Shown one piece after another: positions 1 through 12,745 of a stretch of 64,000 nt of DNA. The notes beneath the pieces were generated by a model. It had not been told where the DNA came from, made no database searches, and was given only the letters and a program-made list of their open reading frames with translations. How positions within the stretch are numbered: position 1 is the first letter of the stretch; every line of letters begins with the position of its first letter. The stretch covers positions 8,187,252 to 8,251,251 of the forward strand of contig CM037830.1 of NCBI GenBank assembly GCA_021234535.1, in the 5' to 3' direction. The translations under genes and the position numbers were made by a program. The DNA is from Stichopus chloronotus (taxonomy: Eukaryota > Echinodermata > Holothuroidea > Aspidochirotida > Stichopodidae).

Positions 1-552
1 GCCATGTAGCAAATGTATGCGAAGTTGGCCACGTCCAGTAGCAAGGCCTTCGGCGGTCTATGGACAAGATACTGTAAAGGATCCCGAATTGAAGGCATTA
101 TTATGCTTGGCGATGCATGAGGTCTTTCTAATTATGTAAGAAATCTTTTCGTTGAGAACATGAAACTAGAGTGTAATTTGGGGTTAAGGGGTGGAGAGAC
201 AGTAGGCGGAGTTACGACTTTTGAGATCTTTTTTTTTTTGCACAGTTTGTTAGAGGCACTTTCGGGGACATTGTCCACTGCACGCTTGTTGCACGTCTGG
301 CCTCGTCGAATCGCAAAGCATCGTTCTACATATGGAGAGACTGAAATTCCCCCGCATTAAAAAAAAAAAAAAAAAAAAAAACGTGCTTCATCCCCGTGAG
401 TTGTTTGCCACAGCTACCACTGCAAGTCAGTTTAATCCAATTAGTCAACACATGCCCCGCAGGTATGTGGAAAACGACTATATATATATATGAAGTTGGG
501 AGTATTTTCTCTGATTCTTTTCATTTTTTTTTTTTTTGTGTGTGTTTCGCAG
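1..552. other. Intron/upstream stretch, no exon recognised
   Basis: Upstream of the first RhoGEF exon I can support. It holds an A21 run near 360-381, a short (TA)n at 479-492, and a long pyrimidine tract ending in cgcag at 552, the acceptor of the exon that follows. No coding similarity was seen. Confidence 0.6.
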
Positions 553-3500
553 ACAACTTGGAGAAAAAGGTCAAATGGTTGGCTAAATTTGAGAGATTGA
601 AAGAACTTGATGAAATGATCGTCTGGCCACAAACAGACGCCGTTGAAGGGAAGAACGCCTACACTGATGTAAGTATATAGCCAACTGTACATGAATCGAT
701 GTTCAACTGCTTGCACATCGAAAAGTTACCGACGTCGTAAACAATGTTTGTTTGGATTAACCTACGAACAGATCAGCTCGAACCGTGCGTGCCTCACTCC
801 AAGATGGGGGCACCATCGTGAAGACATCCCACGCGCGACACTCCGACTTTTCACTTTTAGAATATTTTATAGCGATCCCTCAATGTCTTCGCACTGTGTG
901 TTATCAACTGAGACGTTGTAAGCCTATCCTGGATATCTTACAGTAGTAAATCATACCGGTCTCACAGTTTAAGGAAGTAACGATATCGGTAAAAGATGAT
1001 AGAGTTACAACTTTATGCCTCAGCTCGTTTTTACCGCCAGTTTAGTTCATGATTTACCACGGTAAGGATTGATAAGGCACATGACTTCACGTTCCGTATA
1101 GTGCGGTAACGACAGTGTATGATAATTATGGCAGCCGCCAGTCATCCCAGTGCATTTGGTGAGTCGTCGGCAGTGGCGGCACCGAGGGAAGGGGTGGGGA
1201 AGGAATTAGTGCCCAGTCAGAAAATTTCCCAGATGCCCCCCCCCCCCCTCCACTCAGCTGAAGTGCCCTGACAAATACATATATATGTCTACGCCCTGCC
1301 GATATTCATAAGTCTGCATTTACCTTTCTGTTTTAGGAAGTCCAGGTGACTCAATTTTTCACCCAGAGATATGCTAAAACCCCAGAGCTTCCGGGGATTC
1401 GCCCCTGGAACCCTAACGGGCATTGACACTGGACCCCACCAGGGGTTGTAAGTTTTCATGTTTAAAGTATACCTATCTTGAGACCTATCCTGCTATGGAT
1501 GGGTCCTAAGGCGGGTCCCTGGTTACCACATGCTCAGCTCGCGCACTGCGATAGACTTTTCGCCCCCCCCCCCCTCCTCTTGCTATCATCCCACCCCCTT
1601 CTAAAATCCTGGTGCCACCAAAGGGCGTCGGCGTACATTTTGGTAAATGTATTAATTGTTCCTCCTTCAGTAAAGGAGCTTGTAGCCAAAATGTTTCATG
1701 TCTGTATGATACAGTGAATGTAGCAGCAAACATTGCGGCTTACTTTATTGTAAAATTTTGCTTAAACTTATACGATATGCAAAATGACGGCTAAATAAAA
1801 TGAGTGCTTCAGCCTTTCGTAAACGTTGAGCATTTTCATTTTTTTATCTTAAAGGAGAAAGTCAGAATGTTTGACAGTAAAATACTACTATTCAATGAGA
1901 GACTAAGATATGGTGAACACCATCATCAAATTTCCTTTACATATGATATTTAATTCAGCTGCTGCCATTCTGATATTGGGATGACATAACCTGACCATTT
2001 GTAATTAAAAAGTCGTTTTTTTATAATCCGTTGTCAAACAATTGTAACAGTTCTGCATAGATTCAAACCAAGGTATTAATAATTTGATCGTTGCTTGATA
2101 CACTGACTTCAGCAGTTTAATAAGAAATATATACAAGTGAAGTGTATGTGCATTTATGAATTATGATGGGAACAGAAATACACTCACGCCATGCTGTCAG
2201 AGATGAAGTGGCAACATAATGCAACTTACACTCAACTGAGGTAAAAATAAGCAGTACTTTTCTTCGAACTTGAGAAGGGTCTGTTTTGGGATGGTAGCAA
2301 TACGTACTTTTGAAGGAAACATTATCAAACACTTCTGTTTCATATTTCATGAAGATATTCCTCGGTGTTTCGTTCTTCTTTCGTTTTTTTTTTTTGGTTG
2401 GTTTGGCAAGTTTGACTGATATGGAAAAAACCAGTATAACTCCCACCCCCAGTTACAACAAGAGGGAAGTTCCCTTCGCTTTCCTGGCAGGTAATTTCAA
2501 GCGATCTATGCAAACTGCCGGCGGGCTGCCGGAGTACCTCGCTTAACTTGCAATTTTTGTCACCATTGTGATTACGTATTAATTTACGCAGGCCTGAAAT
2601 TGCGCTGAAATAAACGATTTTGACTGGCTTTGGGAACTCCCCTTCGCTTCCCTGCGAGGTGATTCAAGAAGGCACGTCCACTCAAACTTTTAACGTCAGC
2701 GTTAGGCTCTTAAGTGCACTTCATCCTCAGTAAGTCAACGATGGCTGGTTGATATATGTGGTATCTGCGATTTGATGTACGTTCATGATTTACGTCTAGG
2801 TATATTGCATGCGTTCGTTGTCGTTTGATACCAGTGCAGGGTATAAATATCTTTGATACGCCAACTTAGTTAAGATACCAATATAGATATATAGAGTACA
2901 TCATCAGTCTGCCTTCATGGGGTTGTTAAGCTCCAGATTTGAACACTGTGTCAAGGTTGACATAGACAAGCGAGGTTGTTGAATATGGAAGAACTTGATT
3001 GTTCCTAGCTGTTCTACTGGTTTGCAATAGTCCTATATCTTTTCTTTTTAGGGACTGTAACCCGCGGCATTTTATGTCGCCTTTGGCTCTCCTTTGCCCT
3101 TTAACCTGTTCTGTTATGTGATAGTATGTGATAGCAGGTTATGTCATCTGGTACAAATGTTGCCAAAGTTAACTGACTTTGCACACACGTTTTCCTCTGC
3201 TCAACAGTACGTTCGAACAGTTCTCGCAGAAAACACACAGCTTCCGAACCAAATGCTCTTTGGAAGCAACAAAAGAAACCTAGCCTCGGAGGGACCACTC
3301 CAAATAATGGGTAAGGAAACTAAAGCTTGCAATTTTCAAAACTGTCATTTTTTTTCAACGCTGAAAGGAAAGTGCCAACACCCTCTCCCCTCCCCTTTCC
3401 TTTCCTTTTTATACATGCGTGACTGGTCCTATTCAGTTTGTCATACAGGGACAAAAGATCTGTCCCAAGTATCCGTCGTTCTCAGAATCTTAACATCATA

Positions 3501-6441
3501 CGACTTAGTGGGTGAAATAGTAAATGATAAAATTGTTGAAAAAGTGAACAAAAAATATTAGAAAATAATTCAGAGCATAATAAATAAGAAAGTGAAAACA
3601 AAATCATTCTACACACACTTAACATGTCAGGAATATTATGTACTGACTGTAATTTCAAACTGATTAAATTCTAGGTAAAATCCTCATGTTAAGGCCATTT
3701 TCAATCACCTCGAATCTGCTAGAAATTTGGTGTACTGCTGGTCAATTGGTTGATGTTATCAGCAGTACAGAATTAGGTCAAAACTGAACTTTGCCATGAA
3801 GTTTCCTGTTAAACCAAGGGTCTCAAAGTTTCATGATACCGTCATGCACCCAAATATATGTCCTTTTTTTTATAATTGTCACGTGCAGTTGTGCCATGCA
3901 ATGCTCTGCCCCACCTCACGGTAAGGGCGGGGGGGGGGGATAAATGCCTAAAAGGGCATAACACTTTAATTACAGCCTTGGGCAGTCAGATTGTAAGGGC
4001 ACTCTGAGAAAATCGTTTAACAGGCAATGTAATATCAATAAGTCTAGTGACATTTTTGTCAAAAAGAAGACGGCATCTAGAATTTTTTTGTGGGTAAATA
4101 TCTGTTCACCCCCTAACCACTTTCCACACCTGTGGCGCCACCCCTGTCAAGTTGCCAGACAACACTTGGGAATGTACCCTCCAGGCTATACTTAATATAA
4201 TTCTGGGCTTTCACTAAAACTTTGTCTTTAAGTGATTTAACCCCTCTGCCATTTTGATTATCTCTTCCTCAGAGAATAACAAATTCGTGGATATCTACAT
4301 CTTAGTTTTTGAGGACCTCTTACTGCTCACTAAAAAAGATTCCAAAAGGAGGGAAAAGAAATTATCTACGGCTGGAATCACGACAACTCCAAGGCAATCC
4401 GACTCTATAATCCCAAGATCGTCCGACTGTAACCTAAATGTGTACAAGCAACCCATACCGCTGGACAGAATCAGTATTATAGATATGGAACACGACCTGA
4501 GCGAAGGTAAGGACTACCTCATGAAACTGTGGTCTGAATTTGCACATACAGTAGGAGAGAATCAGCATCATAGATAAGAAACACGACCATAACGTAAGTA
4601 TGGGTTACCTCACTATTGCTATAACCTAAATGTGTATAATAACAACCCACACTGCTAGATAGAATCACAATTATAGATATGAAACACGACCATAGAATAG
4701 GTAAGGGTTACCTCACTATTGCTATAATCTAAGTGTGTATAAAAACAACCCACACTGATGGATAGAATCAGTATTATAGATATGAAACACAACCTTAACA
4801 CAGGTAAGGGTTACCTCACTATTGCTATAACCTAAATGTGTATAATACCAACCCACACTGCTGGATAGAATCACAATTATAGATATGAAACACGACCACA
4901 GAATAGGAAAGGGTTACCTCACTATTGCTATAATCTAAGTGTGTATAAAAACAACCCACACTGATGGATAGAATCAGTATTATAGATATGAAACACAACC
5001 TTAACATAGGTAAGGGTTATTACCTCACTATTGCTAGAACCTAAATTTGTATAAAAACAACCCACACTGCTGGATAGAATCAGTATTACAGATATGAAAC
5101 GCGACCTGAGAAAAGGTAAGTGTTATCTCATGATTACTTTAACCTGCATATGTACACACAATTCATACTGCTAAACAGAATCAGTACAGAAGATATGGAG
5201 CATTACCTCATCATGGGTGAGGTAAGGGTTACCTCATTAATACTACAACCTAAATGTGTATAAGTAACCCACACCACGATGTTATAGGTGAGGAACTTGA
5301 CATGGGTACAGATGAGGGGTTACCTCCATAATAACAAATCTCAAAGTTTACACAGCAACCCATACCGCTGGACAGAGTAAGTATTACGTTATAGATCTGG
5401 GACATGACTGGAGTCGAGTGTAATTATCAGGGATATGCCATCGTTATGTATGACGTTACATGTGCACAAAGCATCCATGATCTATTGGCCAAACAGCTTG
5501 TCAGAAAGGGACCTCAAACGTGGTATCAGTTTTAAGACACAAGCATCACACATGTACGCAAAATGGGTACAAAATACAAACAACTAATACAGACTGAATG
5601 AATTATCAACATAGATACAAATGATTGTGATCAGGTTGAAGATTAACCAGACTTTGATAAATTTGAGGCAATGGAAAAACAAAGCAGACTATTGTTTCCC
5701 CACCTGTATTCCTCATGGAGGAAAAGGCTAACAACCAAGAGACTGCAGGAAGTAAACACATGCGGGTCAACTCCTTTTATGAAAGGTGCAGCAATTAACT
5801 TTTAGACCAACTCTCATACTCAAAAGAGAATAACTACTTCTTTGTCATCTGCTTTCTTGCAACAGATCCAGGAGCCAAGAATATATTTGCGTTGGTCCAA
5901 TTCAGTCGGTACGGACAAGCCACCGGGGTGGCCATCCTTGCTGCCCAGACGCAACAGATAAAGGTAAGTCACAGTTGGATGAGACAACAGGGGTCTTTAC
6001 AAATCTTGTTGACAGTACACCAAAGAAGGTGCAAGGCGGGTAAACTCTGGTCTCCCCGAGCCAGCGTAGGCAGGACTACCTCAACAATTGATGAGAGAAC
6101 AATGCAGCCCCTATTCTTACAATTATATCATATTTTTACAACCCACAAAAGTAGTTTTTGACAAATAAAAGTAAAACAAACATGAATTTTCACATCACTG
6201 GGTAACTTTAATGATGAACATCATCATATTGAAATAACTAAACAAGTGGACCATCAGAAAAGAAAATGGTTGCCACCATCTGTTTCCATAATACCAATCA
6301 TTTCCATTTCCTCATTTCTACCTTCAGAATCAATGGAAACAAATCATTGAGACTACGAAGGAGAAATGCATCCAAAACCACAAAGACTCCGCAAAGGAAA
6401 GAGAATCGCTGGACAAGAAAGCAAAGAAGGAGACACAGTGA
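553..6441 (+). CDS. Rho guanine nucleotide exchange factor (DH end + PH domain), 3' five coding exons, 5' partial
   Basis: Exons joined by reading frame and GT-AG borders: 553-668, 3208-3310, 4273-4506, 5866-5963, 6328-6441 (TGA 6439-6441). Split codons match at each junction. About 221 residues are visible. The first exon encodes a charged helix (LEKKVKWLAKFERLKELDE) typical of the last DH helices. The next carries NKRNLASEGPLQI, the 'xxRxLxxEGPL' start of a RhoGEF PH domain. The third has the PH core (VDIYILVFEDLLLLTKK), then a Ser/Thr/Arg-rich loop of about 27 residues, then VYKQPIPLDRISIIDME. The fourth and fifth give the last strands and the C-terminal helix (NQWKQIIETTKEKC), then a Lys/Glu tail that ends soon after the PH fold. 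The family activates Rho GTPases at membranes. The subfamily is not certain; the PH resembles PLEKHG5/6/7 and NET1 types. Upstream DH exons must lie before position 1. The gene is convergent with RPAP3. Confidence is high for the fold, low for the paralogue. Confidence 0.85.
669..3207 (+). other. RhoGEF intron (about 2.5 kb)
   Basis: Donor gtaagt at 669, acceptor aacag ending at 3207. It contains C-runs at 1236-1248 and 1563-1574, a decayed TTAA-type MITE at 1849-2385, and two related segments of about 50 bp (near 2453-2500 and 2630-2680, both with a 'cccttcgct..cctg' core). No coding sequence was recognised. Confidence 0.7.
1849..2385 (+). mobile_element. TTAA-type MITE, family 'AGGAGAAGG', right end decayed
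   Basis: Starts TTAAAGGAGAAAG and stays alignable by eye along its length with the intact copy at 46625-47217. Shared blocks include 'aatgagagactaa', 'gaacaccac/atca', 'tgcatagattcaa' and 'caaacacttctg'. The right terminus dissolves into a T-run, so the second TTAA is lost. No coding capacity. Confidence 0.7.
4431..5420 (+). repeat. Minisatellite (about 103-107 bp, 8-9 units) derived from a RhoGEF exon end plus its splice donor
   Basis: The last ~76 bases of the exon ending at 4506 plus the start of the intron recur down the intron. Each unit has 'cctaaatgtgta..aacccacactg', 'ggatagaatcagtattatagatatg', 'aacacgacc' and then a donor-like AG/GTAAGGG. GT dinucleotides of successive donor copies are at 4507 (the real one), 4594, 4701, 4804, 5010, 5116 and 5222; the copy near 4907 is mutated to GGAAAG. 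Units starting 4621 and 4827 resemble each other, and units 4724 and 4930 resemble each other, giving a 206-bp higher-order period. Copies beyond 5140 are increasingly diverged. Confidence 0.9.
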
Positions 6442-6994
6442 GGCCATCGCTGAATATTCATGACAACAGAGACGATACGACAAATTACTACCGAAGGTCT
6501 TTCTGATTGGTCAAACCAGTCTGCATTCCAGATGAGGGGGCGAGACGGACTTGAGATGGAACTTATCTCAGTGAGGCAATCTAAGTCAAGGAGCTTTTAA
6601 AGCAATTATGTTTAATTTTGTTATATAGAGTTAAATCGACCAGAGGTTTTGATTAAGTGCTGCAACAAATTCCAAAACCTACAGAGGAAAAAATCAAATC
6701 TAAACAGTGATATTTCAAAACAGGATGGATTTTATACATTTTGCTACGACCACGATAACAAGTTACACGCTATGATGTTGGCAATCAGTCAGTCGGTAAA
6801 CAGAAGGGAGGGCTGCTTTGGATGGTCAGATTGAAAAGAGCATACATAGACTTAGAAAATTCAGCTTGTAGAGGAGTTCAAAATTAAATATTAAATTGAT
6901 ACAGTAATCTCCAATTTAACCAAATGTCTTGCCTTAATCCATGTACGCCTGACAAATTTCCATTTTTAAGATATCACTGCAAAAAAACAAAACA

Positions 6995-7000
6995 AATAAA
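6995..7000 (+). terminator. Candidate poly(A) signal of the RhoGEF gene
   Basis: AATAAA lies about 550 bases after the TGA at 6441 and is the first such hexamer in the likely 3' UTR. No cleavage site can be shown from sequence. Confidence 0.4.
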
Positions 7001-7857
7001 AATGACATAACAGTAAACAATAGAACCTGTCATTGTCCAGACAATAGGGCACCAGTCGCGTTGTATGCCATCTAGTCAGTTGGCAAAAGTTGGATGCAGC
7101 ATTGTCACGTGGATTCTACTGACCCGCCATTGAAATGTAACAGCGGATATCAAGATATAATTCTATCTGAGTTAATGCTTGTGCCATCAGGAACAAATTG
7201 ATAGAATTAAAGGGATATGGCAGTTGTGAGAAACAACTTACGTATATTTTGTACACTCTAAACTCTGAGTGAGTCATAAGCATGTACCTTGCAAATGGGT
7301 AGACCTGAGCAACCAAAATTTAAAATAGTGAAACATTCTCTCTGTTGACAGAAAATGACTGTACAAATGAATATTCCCAAGTACATGTCCCACTTTTGGG
7401 CAATTCCAAACTGTTTCTTTTTCTTCTTTCCATTAAGAAATTCAATCGCGCAGAACGACAGATATGAAACCAGTTTGTACTCATCATGTTTAGCAGGATG
7501 CACCTTTTTGGCTTATTCTGAGAAAAATGACAAAGAAAAGTATTTGATATGTTAAATCTCTCTCACAATCAACTGCCCCCTTTAAACATGGATCACTTAT
7601 ACTCGATGTAAGGACATTCAATGTTGTTTCTACATATCAAGGGCATAACACTGGCAATGAGCTCTGTGAAAGGTACTCCTGATGCCCAATATGAAGTGAA
7701 CATGACCTCTAAAGCCTTTCACTAAAAGATATGCTTGTATATGAGCAATTCACATTATTACCATAGCTGTACATAAGTTCTCTCTGAAGGGCCATCGTGA
7801 GAATATTAAGTCTAGAGTTCCATAGCTTATGGCTGACGGCCCTTTCTGCTGCATCTT

Positions 7858-8115
7858 AGGTTCAGATTCACATGTTGCAGTGCCATGTAGGTTTTCCTTA
7901 GGTTCAGCATCACATCACTGTTTGTACGGTGTCTGTTGCCATGGCAGACATATTGGGTCCAGCATCACTTCACTGTTTTGTACCATGTCAGTTGTAATGC
8001 AAAGCGTACTGGGTCCAGCATCACGTCACTGTTGAAATGATGTCTGTTGCCATTGCAGACATATTGGGTCTGGTTTCACATCACAGTTTGTAGCGAGTTA
8101 GCATCACATCGTTGC
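7858..8115. repeat. Short tandem repeat, units about 65-75 bp
   Basis: Four to five diverged units share 'agcatcac(a/t/g)tcactgtt', 'tgtctgttgcca(t/t)ggcagacatattgggtc'. One unit contains the palindrome gtctgttgccatggcagac near 7938. Function unknown. Confidence 0.7.
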
Positions 8116-11100
8116 TTGAGTGACACCCCTTACACTCAGAGCGGAGGTCACAGAACCTTTGGCGAATAATCAAATCATCAGACCTGCCTAATTAAACACA
8201 GACATTTTTTTCTTGACGGTGGCAGTTGAAAGGTTTCTGTCTGTTGCAAGTTTTAAATGCCTGCAAGGGGTGAACAATAAACAAAAGGGCAGTAGAATGA
8301 GATATTACATAACATTTATCATCTCTCAATAGTAATCATCATAAAGTCAAAAACATAAAGCTCATTCTGTGGAAATGCTAACGGACTCTCCTGTGGGTAT
8401 TATGCGACCTACATCAAGAGGCAGGAATTTTGTAATGCTTTTTAACTGCCATGCCAACAGATGGTGAGCACATGAGATTCGAGTGACTTTCAAAAGGTAT
8501 TGGATCCATAATTTTCTATCAATTTATTGCTATTTACCTTGCCTATGATGTAGCATTAAAAAAAAAAGATATTTTGTTGTTTCTTTCACCTCCTGAGTAT
8601 ACACTTTGGATTTCTTGTACATAAAATACCACATTCTTGTTCTGAGGAACTATGTGGCAAATTGGCTTGTACTTGAATTAGCATTAGAGACCCTATTGCA
8701 TCATTCAGGGTTCCAGCATAGCCGCCAGCAAGTGCCAGCTGTAGCCAGCACTGAAGTGTTTCAACTGGCATGTAGAGCAAATTTTCACAAAATTCAATGA
8801 AAACTCCATGGCAAATGTCTGAAATTCATGGAAATATATATTATTGCAAAATATAGCTCAAAAAATAGGAAAAGACATTTCACCATCTACCAACTCAGAA
8901 TATTGTCTGCCCACCTCAAAGAAGAAAAAAAATGCAAAGGGGAGGAAAACACTCTCTCTCATTGGACCCCTCCCCCAGAACAGTGTACATGCTACAATGA
9001 CAAAGCACTACAAACACCATGAGCTCCGAATCATCTAGCTAGAACTCTGACAGCATGAAGAGAAAGTCTCCTAAATGTTGATGATCTATGTGTTAATAGT
9101 ATCTGATGATGCATCGAGAATCATTGCATGCACCATCTACAGAACACTCATAGCTCAAAGTTTTCTACATTAATATTACCTATGTGATCATGTTATCTGC
9201 ATTTTATAAGCATAGAGAACCATGTACATCTATCACCACACAATTCTGTGACTGAATGACACATCTGACGAACCTATGTGCGTTCGATAAGGGACAGTAA
9301 GAGTACATACCTCAGAACAGTGTTGACGTCTTTCCTAAGACTTCATAACATAGTTGGTGACATCATTTGTAAGTTTGGAAAAGTACAAAGAATTGTCACT
9401 CCTATTATTGATACGAACTTGAGTTTAAACCGAGTTGATTGTCAGTTGTAGTGAATTCGCCTAGGTTTGGTGAGGCATTGACCATTACTTCATCTACAGT
9501 ACTATCATCGCATAGCTAATATCATTTCAATGCAACTGCAGGCTACTTATTAGCAACCATTTCAGCAGTACACTTTCTACCATATAGCAAAATCTGCAGG
9601 ACCACTGAAGCTGGGAAAGGCACTCATAGTGAGGTATGACTTTCAAAAACACTCAAATTGAAAAGGGGCATTACATATGGATTGTGAACTCAGCACTGAA
9701 GTAATGACAGAGGATGAAGCGAAAACTATGATCATACCAACTGACAGGTGCTCCTTATGAACATTTACAAAAACAAGACGTTACAAAAACAAGACAGCTG
9801 TCGCTGAAAGGTCAAAATGACAAAGGCAAAGGGGCACTGAGGGGGCAGTGAAGACTTTTTAAGGCACACTTGCATCCTTGGGGGAGACATTGACACTACT
9901 AAGCACATTTCATGACAACTTGGAGAAAATGAGGTAAAAATCGGTGAACATGATTCACTGATGAAGCTATTTTATTATAGTAAAGAGCACTGCAGTGTCA
10001 TTATCAGAAATGTTTAATTTTAATGGACAATGACAGCAAAGGAAAATAAAAGGAAACTGTGTGGTAACAACGTAAACATAACACGGTAGAACCACATGAA
10101 GGGCAAAAGGCAACTGACGAATCCAGCGACTCTTTCTTCACATCAACTGATTTTACAGGACGGTGTTTCGTTGTCCTTGACAGCCTGCTGAAAAAATCTG
10201 AGTGAAAGTTTTCTAACAACTCATTGAAAATGAAATATATCCCAGCTTTTTGGAAACGTACGATGAACAGTAAATTAAAAAGCCGAGAGATGTGGTCTTT
10301 ATGTTAAGTAAAACATGTATCTCATTTGCATTTTAGTTCTTGTCACAAACATTGTTTTCTTCTTTTATTTGTATATTTAAACCACATAAAAATTTGTACG
10401 TTTGCCAACTTCCTTCGACGAGAGAATTTCGGCTCGGTTGTCCTTAAAGTTTTTTTGAGATTCCTCTTGCAAAAGTTGAGTTTATGTTATGCTGATTTTT
10501 TCTTCAATTAAGAATCTTTTCAGGCAACACATCCTCAAGTGTGTGAGATTTTTTCTTCTAATTAAGGTGCATTTATCTCGGATAAACGCGCAGACGACAC
10601 TTCTTCCAGTTCCTGAGGCTTTTGTTACTACATTCTTCATGTGACGCATTCATGGGTGTAGGATGACGAGTCAGCATTTTCCCGAGGGTACAGTTTCTAC
10701 TGTCTTTTGCTGATTCTTATCTAGCATAATTGAATCTTGCGATTGCCATTTCGATATTTTTTCACGTATTTGCTTTCATTCAAAGTTTATCGGTTGAAAT
10801 TTTTGCCACTCTGAAAATGTTACCAGATTAATCATTATATACAAATATATTTGGAACTACCATCATTCCTGCCATTTGCATCGCTGCTTCTTTTTTCTCA
10901 CTTGTGGTGAAATAAATTCGGCTGCGAATAGATGCTGGTACCCTGGAGACAGCATATTGATTTCATACTGTGACATGCCGTCACAACATCTGCAATATCT
11001 TTTAATGCGGATAAAATACGCACACAGACTGACAAACAATCACACCGATCTTTCCTTACCAAGTATGTCAGATTGCAGCTTCCTGCCTTGGAAACTGACA

Positions 11101-11732
11101 ATGCTTGTGCAAAAATTTTTGTTCAAATCACACAAAATTTCAAATACATATTAATTTACTCACTTGATATTATAATGGTGCAAATTTTTAGCTGAATTAC
11201 GCTTCTGTAACATTTTTTGAAGCCTAAAATTCCTCACTATATTATCTTAAGACCTCATTCAAAATCTGTCAGTCCTCTTCAAAAAGAAGAGGACATATGT
11301 TGTTGGTGAAAATCCAGCAGACTCCCCTTACACAACACATTCACAAGTTGAATACTTTGATCCAGGAATCTACAATATGTGAAGAAAAAAAAAACTTGAT
11401 AGCAGTAATTTTGAGGGGGAATTGTCCATGTTACCAAGGTAACTAAAAAAAATTCCTTGTCTTGACTGTGACAGCTTTTTTGTCATGAACACATAAAGGG
11501 CAATTAAAACAAGAAATTTTTGTGTTTGGCAGTTTGCTTTTTCATAAGCCTGCATTTAGAACTGCAACTGCAGAGACGGAATGAGAATTTAATATTATCA
11601 ATAACAAGTCATCAAAATGGGTGTCAAAAATGACTACTTGTTGTCCTTTCTCTGGGTTTTTTCTTCACAAGCAAAATCATTCCTATCAATTGTTATTACT
11701 GTAGTCTAAAGTTTATGTTTGCCATTTATGTT

Positions 11733-11738
11733 TTTATT
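11733..11738 (-). terminator. Candidate poly(A) signal of RPAP3
   Basis: TTTATT on the plus strand reads AATAAA on the minus strand, about 1 kb past the RPAP3 stop. Other AATAAA hexamers follow at 10374-10379 and near 9970, so the true site is uncertain. Confidence 0.25.
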
Positions 11739-12745
11739 CCTCTTCCCCATTTGATTTTTGTCATAAAATCCATAAAACAAGTTTTAAATAAATCTAAAAC
11801 CGATAAGAAAAAGTAACTTTCTATGACAAAAAACTCTACCTTGATCTTTCTGACTAAAAAAAAGTGCATATTGCATATTTCGCACTCGTGTACATGTCAG
11901 CCATTAAAAGTGCCACTTTCCATTTACTTTCACATAAATTGCTAAATTGGAATGCAGAAATAGTACGTTGAGTCTCACAGCAAACTAGGGGTACTTAGTG
12001 CCATGGTTAGAAACAAAACCACAATTATTGTCTCAAATTCAGAAAGAAATGGAAAGATTTCCAAAACTCTGAAAAGCACAACATGAGAAAGATTTGAAAG
12101 TGATATTTGTTTCCAGACTGAACACTGTACACAAGCCTAACATGGCAGCAGACAAAAAAGGAGCACGTAATTGGATTTCAAGGCTTACATTCAAGGTTGA
12201 CATTAACTAGTGGACCCCTATTGATCATAAGGATTATGTAAAATCTAAATCAGTTTCCTGCTGGTAACTGTTCACTGTTCACACATTCCTTGATGCAACT
12301 GTGGAAGTCCAGTGCTTGATGCCATCACATTTGACTTTCTGCAAATCATTGGAAAACCTAAAGATCTGCACATGTCCACTGCTAATAGTTACCAATCGAT
12401 TGCATTCTTCCCAATGATTCAATACCACTCTCATCAAACCACATTTATCTTTACTTGGGGAACAAGAAAAGATTCTAGTGATCTTACCTAAAATTATTCA
12501 CAAATTCGGAGGTAACATTCTGTTTAAATTCATTGTTGCATTGAGGTCAACGTGTGTGAATAAACTTTCTATGCCGACCAGATCTAAAATTCCTTGGTAC
12601 CAAAAACATCACCTTATGCGCAACCTCCACAGAAATTTTGCCACAAAAGCTGGAAATCGCCGACACAATTGGTGATTCTTTGATTAAAATGAAAACGTAA
12701 TATTTACCGTGACAAACACTCTTTCCCAGCACATTGGTCACAATG

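Larger units (their letters stand above)
6442..12745. other. Convergent intergenic interval and 3' UTRs
   Basis: Lies between the stop codons of the RhoGEF (plus) and RPAP3 (minus). It must hold both 3' UTRs. Apart from the candidate poly(A) signals and a tandem repeat at 7858-8115, I see only AT-rich unique-looking sequence. The open frames here are short and have no recognisable domain. Confidence 0.6.
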
